Source: DAITQM01 sp039794245
GTDB taxonomy: Bacteria > Pseudomonadota > Gammaproteobacteria > Xanthomonadales > Wenzhouxiangellaceae
DNA: 64,000 nt
Direction of reading: 5' to 3'
NCBI GenBank assembly: GCA_039794245.1
Contig: JBDIVS010000009.1
Span: 1 to 64,000 of the forward strand
Position numbers and translations under genes: made by a program. Shown here piece by piece: positions 17,154 to 25,788 of the stretch. Below the pieces are notes generated by a model. The model saw only the letters and a program-made list of their open reading frames with translations, had not been told where the DNA came from and made no database searches. Within the stretch, counting starts at the first letter, position 1. Each line of letters opens with the position of its first letter.

Positions 17154-17211
17154 TTGACAAGGTTCATCGGTGGGAGTATATTTTGCCCTGCCGCTACAAC
17201 TCCGGCAGGGC
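17154..17211 (+). promoter_or_regulatory. strong sigma-70-type promoter overlapping a hairpin, no gene behind it
   Basis: TTGACA (17154-17159) and TATATT (17177-17182) are exactly 17 bp apart. Immediately downstream, where transcription would start, is a perfect 9-bp inverted repeat, GCCCTGCCG (17185-17193) and CGGCAGGGC (17203-17211), followed by AGCTTAAAAAA. The transcript would begin with a stable hairpin, or the repeat is an operator. No intact gene follows for about 1 kb, so this could drive a small RNA or be left over from a lost gene. Confidence 0.6.
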
Positions 17212-17427
17212 AGCTTAAAAAAGCTAATTCATGCAATCGTTTATGGCCACATGCTGTCTTTGGTTGTGGACAATCGGTTCAGCCAGTTGATGCCGCAGTA
17301 AGCGGCTTGCAGGCGATACGGCCCGGTTCAACAGGGTGTGTGGGGCCAGCACCTTCGAGATGACCGGCCTTACCGGTCTGGCTCATGAGTCGAGCCGTGA
17401 AGTTGTAAGCGCAGGAGTAAGAGGAGC

Positions 17428-17694
17428 ATTATCGTTCTATCGACGGCTTTCTGTTTTGCCGGAGCGGTGCATCAGGTAAATTCATATGCTCAATCAACCA
17501 AAGACAAGGCAACGATCATATCTCAGCGGATAACCGAAATCGAAAGGGTTGTCGATATCGATATTCGAGCATTGCGTGCTGGCTCGATCGCAAGTACAGA
17601 TTCGATACAATGAAACAAACTTCAACGAGATATCGATCTAATATTTCTCTCGTTGATTAAGCTCAAGAGCGAGGTATACTCGGCGGGCTGTTGA
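17428..17694 (+). pseudogene. broken small secreted protein gene (unknown)
   Basis: Reading from 17428 gives a signal-peptide-like start (IIVLSTAFCFAGAV..SYAQS) and a helical stretch (IISQRITEIERVVDIDIRAL). A TGA stop follows at 17611-17613, then NKLQRDIDLIFLSLIKLK in the same frame to a second stop at 17692. A ribosome-binding-like AGGAGTAAGAGGAG precedes the frame, but the first codon is ATT and no ATG, GTG or TTG is in place. Codon use is more AT-rich than its neighbours. I do not recognise the family. The continuity across the stop suggests a decayed gene of foreign composition. Confidence 0.4.
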
Positions 17695-18121
17695 CGCCTT
17701 CGTCGCGCACCTGTGTGCCCATCTGTTCCCACCAAGTGATGGCGACGTGGAAGCTGTAATCGCTGGCCGATTTTTACGCCCACTCGCGCCATTGCCGGTA
17801 AGCGTCCATCAAGCGCTACCTGGGTGCCGGGATCACGAAGTCGATGATCGTGGTAGTGCCGCCGGCCATCGCTGCTGCCGTGCCAGAATGGAAATCTTCC
17901 GATGCCACCGTGCCCATGAACGGCAACTGCATGTGCGTGTGCGTGTGCGGGTCGATGCCGCCCGGCATCACGTACTGGCCGCCGGCATCGATCACCTGCG
18001 CACCGGCCGGCACCGCCAGATTGTCGCCAACGGCAACGATGATGCCATCGGCGCAAAGCACATCGGCACGAAATTGCCGGTCGGCATTGACCACGATACC
18101 GCCGCGAAGGAAGAGTGTCAT
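17688..18121 (-). pseudogene. truncated D-hydantoinase/dihydropyrimidinase
   Basis: From the ATG at 18121 (TLFLRGGIVVNADRQFRADV) the protein runs as a normal cyclic amidohydrolase, including the metal-binding GGIDPHTHTHM. It then continues as RQWREWA, an in-frame TAA, and SASDYSFHVAITWWEQMGTQVRDEG. Similarity ends abruptly after GVNS at about 17688, where the other broken gene begins. Only about the first 145 of some 480 residues remain, so it cannot be an active hydantoinase. It is downstream of hyfI on the same strand. Confidence 0.8.
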
Positions 18122-18225
18122 GGTGAGCCTCGTCGGTTGCGTCCTGGAATTCAAAGCTTAGGCGAAGCGGCGGCGAATTGCGCGTTGGCGCGGGCCGTTG
18201 CGGCGCCGACGGTGCGTCGGGTGGT

Positions 18226-18783
18226 TCAGTGCCCGCCCGCCGTCGGTGTGGTGGTATCGGCCGGCGCCGGGCTTGCTTCCTGTGCCTGCAACAGCGCCAA
18301 CAGCCCGGTCAGCAATGCGGTTGGGTTTGGTGGGCAGCCGGGCAGGTAGAGATCGACCGGCAGCACTTCGCCGATACCGCCTTGCACCGCATAGCTGCCG
18401 GTAAAACAGCCGCCGTCAACGGCGCAATCGCCAACCGCCACTACCCACTTTGGGCTAGGCGTGGCGTGCCAGGTGCGCAGCAATGCCTCTTTCATGTTGC
18501 AGGTGACCGGGCCGGTGACCAGCAGCACATCGGCGTGGCGCGGTGACGGCACGAAATGCAGGCCGAAGCGTTCCAGGTCGTAAAACGCGTTGCCGAGCGC
18601 ATTGATTTCCATTTCGCAGCCGTTGCACGAGCCGGCATCGATCATGCGGATCGCCAGGCTGCGACCCAGCCGTCGACGCGCGCTGGCCGCCAACGTCGCC
18701 GCCAACTCGGCCACCTTGTCGGCTGCCGGCGGCGGCTCGCTCAGGGGAAGTTGGATCAGACTCTGGAAAAGCAATTTGCGCAT
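18226..18783 (-). CDS. hyfI: hydrogenase-4-like small subunit (HyfI/HycG, NuoB family)
   Basis: 185 aa from the ATG at 18783. It has the NuoB/HycG [4Fe-4S] site: C53 and C56 in DAGSCNGCEMEI, C120 in VAVGDCAVDGG and C150 in LPGCPPNPTAL. This is the proximal-cluster subunit that passes electrons between cluster chain and large subunit. The N-terminal 40 residues replace the usual short leader. It is the last gene of the hyfBCEFGI operon, 11 bp after hyfG. Confidence 0.9.
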   Translation of the reverse strand: MRKLLFQSLIQLPLSEPPPAADKVAELAATLAASARRRLGRSLAIRMIDAGSCNGCEMEINALGNAFYDLERFGLHFVPSPRHADVLLVTGPVTCNMKEALLRTWHATPSPKWVVAVGDCAVDGGCFTGSYAVQGGIGEVLPVDLYLPGCPPNPTALLTGLLALLQAQEASPAPADTTTPTAGGH

Positions 18784-18794
18784 CGGCGATCCCG

Positions 18795-20318
18795 TTACAG
18801 GTCGTGCCCGGAATACGAGCAATTGAATGACTTGTTGCACAACGGGAAGTCGGCGACGATGTTGCCATCGATCGCCGCTTCCAGCAGCGGCCACTGGAAC
18901 CATGACGGATCGCGCAGATGGCAGCGCGCAACCCGGCCATCGGCGCCGAGCCGTAGCCAGGCGAGTACGTCGCCACGGAATCCTTCGACCAGCGCCGCGC
19001 CCGTGCAGTCGCCGGCGACCTGCGGCACGCTCGCCCGAATCGCGCCGGACACCAGCCCATCGAGAATCTGCGCGATCAGCGCCACGCTCTGTTCGACCTC
19101 GTCGATGCGCAGCCACACGCGCTGGTTGACATCGCCCAGTTGCCGCACCGGCACGGTAAAGCGCAACGTGTCGTAAGGTGCATAGCCGGGTGTGCGACGG
19201 GCATCGAAGTCGCGCCCGGACGCGCGCCCGACATAACCGCCGGCTGCGAATGCGCGGGCCAGACCCTGGTCGAGGATGCCGGCGCCGACCATGCGATCCT
19301 GCAACGAGGCGGTGCTGTCGTACAACTCGACGAGTGCCGGGAAGCGCCGCCGTATTTCATCGAGCAATGCCCGCACCGCAGCACTGCCGGCGCTGTCGAT
19401 ATCCACCGCCACGCCGCCGGGCAGCACCCGGTCGCGCATCTGGCGATGGCCGAACGCGGCATCCGACGCACGCAGAACGCGTTCGCGCAGCACCGCGCAA
19501 TGGGCGTGCATCAGGCCGAACCCGGCATCGTTGCAGACCGCGCCGATGTCGCCGAAGTGATTGCCGATACGTTCCAGCTCCGCCATCAACGCGCGCAACC
19601 ACTGCGCGCGCGGCGGCACCGTGGCGCCGGTGGCGGCCTCTACCGCTTGCGCGAATGCCAGTGCATAGGCCACGGTGCTGTCGCCGCTGACCCGGCCGGC
19701 GAGGCGGCTGGCGCGGGCCAGGTCGGCGCCGCGCAGCAGGTGCTCGACGCCTTTGTGGGTATAGCCCAGGCGTTCTTCCAGACGAACCACGGTTTCGCCA
19801 TTGGCGGTGAAGCGAAAATGCCCGGGCTCGATGATGCCGGCATGCACCGGCCCGACCGCGATTTGATGCAGATGCTCGCCTTCGCTGGCGAGAAAGGCGT
19901 ACGGCTCGCCGCTACCATCTGCGGGTGTGCATTGCCCCAGTGGCTGCCGGATCGGCCAGCGGCCGTGATCGAGCCAGGGCCGGGTATCGGGCAATCCTTG
20001 CGCCATCAGGCCGCATAGTTCGAGCACCGCGCGTTCCAGCCGCAATGCCGGCGGGTGGCGCGCGCCGATCGAAGGAAACTGGCGATCCGGGCACGCCAGC
20101 TCGAGTACCGCAAAGCTGGCTTCAGCCGGGTCGTGTAACGCCATGTACACGCGCTCGGGCTCGCCCCACAGGCCGAGCAGCGACCATGCGCCGGATACCA
20201 ACTGTGCGGCCGCCTGATTCCATTGCGCGGTATCCACCTCGACCTGTCGCCACCGTTGCGGAGCAACGCGGCGAGTGTTGTTGCCGAACCGACTCAGTGG
20301 CGTCGTCATGGTGCTCAT
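18795..20318 (-). CDS. hyfG: hydrogenase-4-like large subunit (HyfG/HycE, NuoCD family) without Ni-site motifs
   Basis: 507 aa from 20318; ATGs at 20336 and 20309 are alternatives. The first 170 residues are NuoC-like. The remainder is NuoD/HycE-like, with LEERLGYTHKGVEHLL and LMAELERIGNHFGDIGAV. Where NiFe hydrogenases have RxCGxC it reads AGRVSGDSTVAYA, and where they end in DPCxxC it ends PLCNKSFNCSYSGHDL. Both Ni-ligand pairs are therefore incomplete. The subunit should couple to the membrane arm as in complex I, but H2 chemistry is unlikely. Confidence 0.88.
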   Translation of the reverse strand: MSTMTTPLSRFGNNTRRVAPQRWRQVEVDTAQWNQAAAQLVSGAWSLLGLWGEPERVYMALHDPAEASFAVLELACPDRQFPSIGARHPPALRLERAVLELCGLMAQGLPDTRPWLDHGRWPIRQPLGQCTPADGSGEPYAFLASEGEHLHQIAVGPVHAGIIEPGHFRFTANGETVVRLEERLGYTHKGVEHLLRGADLARASRLAGRVSGDSTVAYALAFAQAVEAATGATVPPRAQWLRALMAELERIGNHFGDIGAVCNDAGFGLMHAHCAVLRERVLRASDAAFGHRQMRDRVLPGGVAVDIDSAGSAAVRALLDEIRRRFPALVELYDSTASLQDRMVGAGILDQGLARAFAAGGYVGRASGRDFDARRTPGYAPYDTLRFTVPVRQLGDVNQRVWLRIDEVEQSVALIAQILDGLVSGAIRASVPQVAGDCTGAALVEGFRGDVLAWLRLGADGRVARCHLRDPSWFQWPLLEAAIDGNIVADFPLCNKSFNCSYSGHDL

Positions 20319-20328
20319 CGCTCCGAGC

Positions 20329-21780
20329 TCAGCCAAGCAGGGCGGCCACGTGCTGGAACCATAGCACCAGCACGGGAGGAAGATAGACGCCGGCGATCAA
20401 TACCAACGTCAGGTGGGCATACAGCGGCACATACGACGCCTTGACTGCGGCGGTGCTGCCGCTGGGTTCGCCGAAGGCCAGTCCGCCCAGGCGCAGTAAC
20501 AGGGCGCCCAATGCCACCAACAGTCCCAGCACCAGGGCAATGGTGAGCCAGGGCGCGTGGGTAATGGTGGAACTGACGACCAGAAACTCGCTCGTGAAGA
20601 TGCCCATCGGCGGCATCCCGGTGATCGCCAGCACGCCGGCAACCAAACCCCAGCCCAGTACCGGGTGGGTTGCAGTCAAGCCGCGGATGTCGGCGATGTT
20701 CTGGGTGCCTTTGATCTGTGCGATGTGGCCGACCGCAAAAAAAATCGCCGACTTGGTCAGGCTGTGCATCACCATGTGCAGCAGCCCGGCGAAATTGGCG
20801 AGCACGCCGCCCATGCCGAACGCGAAGGTGATGATGCCCATGTGTTCGATCGAGGAATACGCGAACAGCCGCTTGATGTCGCGCCGCCGGTACAGCATGA
20901 ACGCCGCGAACAGCAGCGAGATCAGGCCCATCAGCATCATCAGCGGCCCTGGTGCCAGTGCGCCCGGGCTGGCTGCGAGCAGCAGCTTGTAGCGCAGCAA
21001 TGCGTACAGGGCAACATTGAGCAGCAGCCCCGAGAGCACCGCCGAAATCGGCGTCGGGCCTTCGGCGTGGGCGTCCGGCAGCCAGGCGTGCAGCGGCGCC
21101 AGCCCCATCTTGGTGCCATAACCAAGCAGCAAAAACACGAACGCCAGGTTCAGCAACGCCGGATCGAACGCCGCCACGTTGGCGATCAAAACCGTCCACA
21201 ACATGGCGTTGTTGCCCTCGCCAACCACCGGCTGTGCCGCCATGTACACCAGGATGGTGCCGAACAGTGCCAGCGCGATGCCGACACTGCCGAGGATGAA
21301 GTATTTCCACGCCGCTTCCAGTGCCGCCGGGGTGCGGTAGATGCCAACCATCAGCACCGTGGTCAAGGTCGCCACTTCCACGCCCACCCACATCAGGCCG
21401 AGGTTGTTGGCGACAAACGCCAGGTTCATGGCGAACGCCAGCATCTGATACATCGCGTGGTAGAAGCGCAGGTACGAGATCGGCAGTCGCCCGGTTTCCA
21501 TCTCGTGTCCGATATAGCTGGCGCTGAACACGCTGGTGGTGAATGCCACGAAAGTGTTGAGCACGATGAACACGATGTTCAGATCGTCGACCAGCAGATA
21601 GTTGCCCGGCGGCGGGCGCTCGACGAAAAACAGCGAGGCTGCCGCCAGCAGCGTCGCCAGTGCCGCCAGCACATTGATCCGCGCCGAAATCCGGTAGCCC
21701 GGCAGCAGCGCCAGCAGCGGCGCGGTCAGCAGCGGAATCAACACCACCGCCAATATCGGATTGAATGTGATCCCGGCCAC
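20329..21780 (-). CDS. hyfF: hydrogenase-4-like antiporter subunit HyfF (ND4/Mrp family)
   Basis: 483 aa, about 14 hydrophobic segments, GTG start overlapping the hyfE stop (TAGTG). It is a proton-conducting antiporter-type subunit: GVEVATLTTVLMV with the TM5 Glu, LLGYGTKMGLAPLHAWLPDAH with the TM7 Lys and broken-helix region, and KRLFAYSSIEHMG. These charged residues form the ion channel in complex I and Mrp. In the E. coli Hyf complex HyfF is one of the proton pumps. Confidence 0.92.
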   Translation of the reverse strand: MAGITFNPILAVVLIPLLTAPLLALLPGYRISARINVLAALATLLAAASLFFVERPPPGNYLLVDDLNIVFIVLNTFVAFTTSVFSASYIGHEMETGRLPISYLRFYHAMYQMLAFAMNLAFVANNLGLMWVGVEVATLTTVLMVGIYRTPAALEAAWKYFILGSVGIALALFGTILVYMAAQPVVGEGNNAMLWTVLIANVAAFDPALLNLAFVFLLLGYGTKMGLAPLHAWLPDAHAEGPTPISAVLSGLLLNVALYALLRYKLLLAASPGALAPGPLMMLMGLISLLFAAFMLYRRRDIKRLFAYSSIEHMGIITFAFGMGGVLANFAGLLHMVMHSLTKSAIFFAVGHIAQIKGTQNIADIRGLTATHPVLGWGLVAGVLAITGMPPMGIFTSEFLVVSSTITHAPWLTIALVLGLLVALGALLLRLGGLAFGEPSGSTAAVKASYVPLYAHLTLVLIAGVYLPPVLVLWFQHVAALLG

Positions 21781-22439
21781 TACTGGCCTCCACGGTGGCT
21801 GTCGAGCGCGCTCAGATCGACCGTGTCGAAACGCTCGCGGATGCGGAACAGGAAGATGCCGATCACGATGAACGCAATCAACACCGAAAACGCGACGCTG
21901 ATCTCGACCACCAGCGGCATGCCCTTGGCGCCGGTAGCGGCCAGCACCAGGCCGTTTTCCAGCGACATGAAGCCGATCACCTGGCCGACGGCATTGCGCC
22001 TTGTCACCATCATCAACATACCGAGCAGGATCACCGACAGCGCGAACGCCAGATCCTCGCGCGCCACCGGCGCCGCCTGCCCGGTCACCCGCAGCATCAC
22101 CACCATCGACAGCGCCACCAGGCCGATGCCGATGAACATGGTCGAGCCGATGCCGACCACCGGTTCGATTTCGCGATGGATGCCAAGCTGTTTGATGATG
22201 CGATGCAGGGCGATCGGAATGACGATCGCCTTGAACAACAGCGCGATGGCGGCGGTGATGTACAGATGCGGCGCGTCCTGCATGTAAGCCTGCCAGGCGA
22301 CCGACAACGCCAGCAGTACCGCCTGAATGGCGAAAATGTTGATCAGCGCAAACAGCCGGTCCTGATATAGCATCATAAAGCTGACCAGCACCAGACCGCC
22401 GGCCAGCGAATGCGCAATGTCGAATACCAGACCTTCCAC
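21780..22439 (-). CDS. hyfE: hydrogenase-4-like subunit HyfE (NuoK-like)
   Basis: 219 aa. The GTG start at 22439 overlaps the hyfC stop (TAGTG), and the stop overlaps the hyfF start in the same way. Several hydrophobic helices are present. The C-terminal half resembles NuoK/MrpC, with VTRRNAVGQVIGFMSLENGLVLAA carrying the membrane Glu. It belongs to the proton-translocating arm. Confidence 0.88.
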   Translation of the reverse strand: MEGLVFDIAHSLAGGLVLVSFMMLYQDRLFALINIFAIQAVLLALSVAWQAYMQDAPHLYITAAIALLFKAIVIPIALHRIIKQLGIHREIEPVVGIGSTMFIGIGLVALSMVVMLRVTGQAAPVAREDLAFALSVILLGMLMMVTRRNAVGQVIGFMSLENGLVLAATGAKGMPLVVEISVAFSVLIAFIVIGIFLFRIRERFDTVDLSALDSHRGGQ

Positions 22440-23392
22440 TACAGGCTCCCCGATACGAACAGCAGCAAGGTACCGAGCAGGCCGAGCATCAGCGCCGCAC
22501 CGAGGAATTGCGAGACGCGGAACACCCGCATCTTGGCGATCGCGGTTTCGAACAGCGCCAGCAGCAGCGCGAACACCAGTAGTTTGGCGAGATAGGCAAG
22601 GATGCCGACCACGTAGTGCAGCGGGGTCGCCGGCGCTGTGGCGATGCCCCACGGCACGAACACGCTGGCGATCAGCGAAACATACAGCAACAGCTTGAGC
22701 GAGCCGCCGAACTCGATCATCGCCAGATGGCGGCCCGAGTATTCCAGCACCATGGCCTCATGCACCATGGTCAATTCCAGGTGCGAGGTTGGGTTGTCCA
22801 CCGGGATGCGGGCGTTCTCGGCTAACGCCACCATGACCAGCGCCACCGCCGCCATCGCCAGCGAGATGCGCAGGCTGGCATCGGTGGCCAGAAACGTGGA
22901 GATCGTGGACAGTTGCGTGGAACCGGCAATCAGCGCGACGGTGAACACGAGCATCAGCATCGCCGGCTCGGCCAGCGAGGCGATCATCACTTCGCGGCTG
23001 GAGCCGATGCCGCCGAAACTGGTGCCGATGTCCATGCCGGCCAGCGCCAGAAAAAACCGTGCGCTGCCCAGCAGCGCGATGATCGCGATCAGGTCGGCGC
23101 TCCAGCTGAACAGCAGGCCGGCGGCGAACGTGGGCACCAGCGACGCGGCAACCCAGGTGGCGGCAAAGATCAGATAGGGCGACACCCGGAACAGCCAGGA
23201 GGCGTTGTCGGCCAGTACTACTTCCTTGCGCGAGAGGCGCAACAGATCGCGATACGGCTGCAACAGCGGCGGCCCTTGCCGGCGCAACAGCCGCGCCTTG
23301 CTCTTGCGCACCACGCCGGTCAGCAATGGCGCCAGTAGCAGCACCAGCGTCATCTGCAAACCTTGCACCAGCCAATCGACGATCATGGCCAT
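22439..23392 (-). CDS. hyfC: hydrogenase-4-like subunit HyfC/HycD (NuoH family)
   Basis: 317 aa from 23392; the ATG at 23386, which overlaps the hyfB stop as ATGA, is an alternative. The NuoH-like features are GPPLLQPYRDLLRLSRKE, near the quinone/soluble-arm interface, and AENARIPVDNPTSHLELTMVHEAM with its acidic cluster. It links the soluble redox module to the antiporter subunits. Confidence 0.92.
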   Translation of the reverse strand: MAMIVDWLVQGLQMTLVLLLAPLLTGVVRKSKARLLRRQGPPLLQPYRDLLRLSRKEVVLADNASWLFRVSPYLIFAATWVAASLVPTFAAGLLFSWSADLIAIIALLGSARFFLALAGMDIGTSFGGIGSSREVMIASLAEPAMLMLVFTVALIAGSTQLSTISTFLATDASLRISLAMAAVALVMVALAENARIPVDNPTSHLELTMVHEAMVLEYSGRHLAMIEFGGSLKLLLYVSLIASVFVPWGIATAPATPLHYVVGILAYLAKLLVFALLLALFETAIAKMRVFRVSQFLGAALMLGLLGTLLLFVSGSL

Positions 23393-25395
23393 ACCGCCAG
23401 TACCAGCAGCAAGGTGATCAGGGTAAGAAATACCAGACTCAGATAACGCCGGATGGTGAGGAACTGCACCCGGTTGAGCAGTTCGGCGCCAAACTGCACC
23501 GCATCGCGCACACGCAGGTAGAACCCGTTCCAGATGTGGTCGCCAAGGACGACCAGCAAACGCGCCGGGCGCTGGTCTCCGGGTGCCGGCATGTCCAGTT
23601 GTTCGCTGATGGCAAACGCCAGACCGCCGAATACACGGCGGATGGGCTGCGCGAAACTGGTGGCGCTGTATTGTGTGGCCACGCTCGGCTCGGGAAAACC
23701 GCAGTCCCAAGCCGGCGCCCGGCGCAACGCGCGCGACGCGAAGCGATGGATCACGTAGGCAGCCAGACTAGCAGAGAAGGCAATGAAAGCGAACACCAGC
23801 AAGCCGTTGTACGAACTGCGGCTGAGCGCGATCGGCACGATCGACAACCAGGCAATGCCGGCCTGCGCCGGCATGCGATCGCCGAGCAGGGATGTGGTTA
23901 CCGGCGCCAGGGCATCGATCACCAGACCCGGCAGGATACCGGCGAGCAGGCACAACAACGCGTACAACAACAGCGTTGCCAGCGAATAGCGATCCACCTC
24001 GTGTGCCTGCATCGCCACCGCCGAACGCGGCCGGCCAAGAAAGGTCACCCCGAATGCCTTGACGAAACACGCCGCCGCCAACGCTGCCGACAGCGCCAGC
24101 AGCCCACCCACCGCCGGTACCATGATCTTGAGTCCCCATTGCGGCAGGTTCGTGCTCTGCAAGATGGCCTGGAACGTCAACCATTCCGAGACGAAGCCAT
24201 TGAGCGGCGGCAGCGCCGAGATCGCGGCACAGCCGACCAGAAACGCAAAGCTGGTGTACGGCATGCGATGGATCAGGCCGCCCAGGTGTTCCATGTTGCG
24301 CTCGCCGGTGGCGCTCAACACTGCGCCCGCACCGTAAAACAGCAGGCTCTTGAACAGCGAGTGGTTGAACACGTGAAACAGCGCGGCGGTGAGCGCCAGC
24401 GCCGCCGCGCCGTGCATGGCGTTGGTCTGGAACGCCAGCGCCAAGCCGAGACCGATGTAGATGATGCCGATGTTCTCGACGGTGTGATACGCCAGCAGGC
24501 GTTTGAGATCGTGCTGCATCAGCGCGTAGATCACGCCGAGCACGGTCGACAGGCCGCCGAGCAACAGCACCAGCATGCCCCACCACGCCGCGGGTTCGCC
24601 GAGCAGATCGAACACGATGCGCACCGAACCATAGACCGCCACCTTGGTCATCACCCCGCTCATTAGTGCCGAGACATGGCTCGGCGCGGCCGGATGCGCC
24701 AACGGTAGCCACACATGCAGCGGCACCAGGCCGGCCTTGGAGCCGGCACCCAGCAACACCAGCACCAGTACCAGACCGGCAACCATCGGGGTATGCGCCG
24801 CATCGCGCATTGCCGCAAAGCCGTAGTGGCCTTCCGGGCCGGCCAGCAACCCGAACGCGAGCAGCAGGGTCAAGGTGCCAAAGCTGGCCATCACGAGATA
24901 AACGTAACCGGCGCGGGTGTTTTCGTGCTCGCGGTGATGGGTCAACACCAGCGCCCAGGAGGTCAGCGACATGAACTCCCAGCACAGCAAAAAGGTGAAT
25001 GCGTCATCGGCGAGTACGACCAGATTCATGCCGGCCAGAAACGCGGCATAAAACGGCAATACGCGATGCGGCGCGGTCTCGTGGCGGCCGTAACCTTGCG
25101 CGTAGAAACTGGCACTGGCGCCGCCGAGATTGACCACGACCAGGAAGAACGCGGCCAGCGCATCGAGACGGAAGTGTGCGCCCAGCCACGGCAGACCGAG
25201 CGGCAGCACCAGGCTGCTGGCCGTGCCGGTGCCGAGCAGGTGCCACAGCGCCGCGGCCAGCGCCGCGCTGCACAGCACGGTGCAGGTGCTGTAAATCAGC
25301 GGACTCGCCAATCGCGCCCGGCTCAGCGCCACAGCCACGATGGCCGTACTTAGCAAGACGGCAACGAGCAGCAGTTGCACCGCGACAGGGGTCAT
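23383..25395 (-). CDS. hyfB: hydrogenase-4-like antiporter subunit HyfB (ND5 family)
   Basis: 670 aa from the ATG at 25395, almost exactly the length of E. coli HyfB. ND5-type channel landmarks are FLLCWEFMSLTSWALVL, GAGSKAGLVPLHVWLPLAHPAAPSHVS and MQHDLKRLLAYHTVENIGII. A C-terminal extension contains CGFPEPSVATQYSATSFAQP, as in HyfB/HycC. It is the first structural gene of the operon. The product lies in the inner membrane and should conduct protons or Na+. Confidence 0.93.
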   Translation of the reverse strand: MTPVAVQLLLVAVLLSTAIVAVALSRARLASPLIYSTCTVLCSAALAAALWHLLGTGTASSLVLPLGLPWLGAHFRLDALAAFFLVVVNLGGASASFYAQGYGRHETAPHRVLPFYAAFLAGMNLVVLADDAFTFLLCWEFMSLTSWALVLTHHREHENTRAGYVYLVMASFGTLTLLLAFGLLAGPEGHYGFAAMRDAAHTPMVAGLVLVLVLLGAGSKAGLVPLHVWLPLAHPAAPSHVSALMSGVMTKVAVYGSVRIVFDLLGEPAAWWGMLVLLLGGLSTVLGVIYALMQHDLKRLLAYHTVENIGIIYIGLGLALAFQTNAMHGAAALALTAALFHVFNHSLFKSLLFYGAGAVLSATGERNMEHLGGLIHRMPYTSFAFLVGCAAISALPPLNGFVSEWLTFQAILQSTNLPQWGLKIMVPAVGGLLALSAALAAACFVKAFGVTFLGRPRSAVAMQAHEVDRYSLATLLLYALLCLLAGILPGLVIDALAPVTTSLLGDRMPAQAGIAWLSIVPIALSRSSYNGLLVFAFIAFSASLAAYVIHRFASRALRRAPAWDCGFPEPSVATQYSATSFAQPIRRVFGGLAFAISEQLDMPAPGDQRPARLLVVLGDHIWNGFYLRVRDAVQFGAELLNRVQFLTIRRYLSLVFLTLITLLLVLAVWP

Positions 25396-25405
25396 CGGCA
25401 CCGGC

Positions 25406-25711
25406 TCATCCGCGTGGTGCCGCAGGCGCTGCGGGCGACGCCGCGGATTGCAGTGCGGCGCTCGCACCGCGTTTGAGGCGCACCCCACAGCCGCCGCCGC
25501 GGCTGTCGGCACCCGCGTCGATCAACTCGCTGCCGGCGGAATCGAGTGCGCCGGCCACTTTCATCAACGAATCCACCTGCCCATGCACGATGTCGTCGCT
25601 GGTTTCCATGCGCTGAATGGTCGGAACCGACAAGCCAGATGCCTCGGCCAGGGTGCACTGATCAATGCCGATCAGGGCATGGGCAGCACTGATTTGGGCA
25701 GCTGTAATCAT
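25406..25711 (-). CDS. XRE-family helix-turn-helix regulator
   Basis: 101 aa from the ATG at 25711 (MITAAQISAAHALIGIDQ, the common start of this small XRE group); an upstream ATG at 25732 is less likely. The HTH is CTLAEASGLSVPTIQRMET. The tail contains GVRLKRGASAALQ. It precedes hyfB by 10 bp on the same strand and follows a promoter with an AT palindrome, so it probably regulates the hyf operon and itself. Confidence 0.8.
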   Translation of the reverse strand: MITAAQISAAHALIGIDQCTLAEASGLSVPTIQRMETSDDIVHGQVDSLMKVAGALDSAGSELIDAGADSRGGGCGVRLKRGASAALQSAASPAAPAAPRG

Positions 25712-25758
25712 GGTGATAACTTCAATGTTCAACGATGATGCACCGGCTGTGCCGCAGT

Positions 25759-25788
25759 ATATAAGTATATATCAGTATGGCCAGTCAA
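25759..25788 (-). promoter_or_regulatory. promoter of the XRE-hyf operon with AT-rich palindrome
   Basis: On the minus strand TTGACT (25788-25783) and TTATAT (25764-25759) are 18 bp apart. The region includes the inverted repeat TATATA-AG-TATATA across the -10 element, a plausible operator for the XRE protein encoded 47 bp downstream. Confidence 0.6.

Noticed and set aside
18795..20318. True NiFe hydrogenase activity for HyfG
   Set aside because: Both Ni-ligand CxxC motifs are missing as read by eye, and no maturation genes are nearby. The gene symbol reflects homology only.
20557..22287. A 576-codon frame antisense to hyfF/hyfE
   Set aside because: His/Gln/Arg-rich, no start signal and opposite to two well-supported membrane protein genes.
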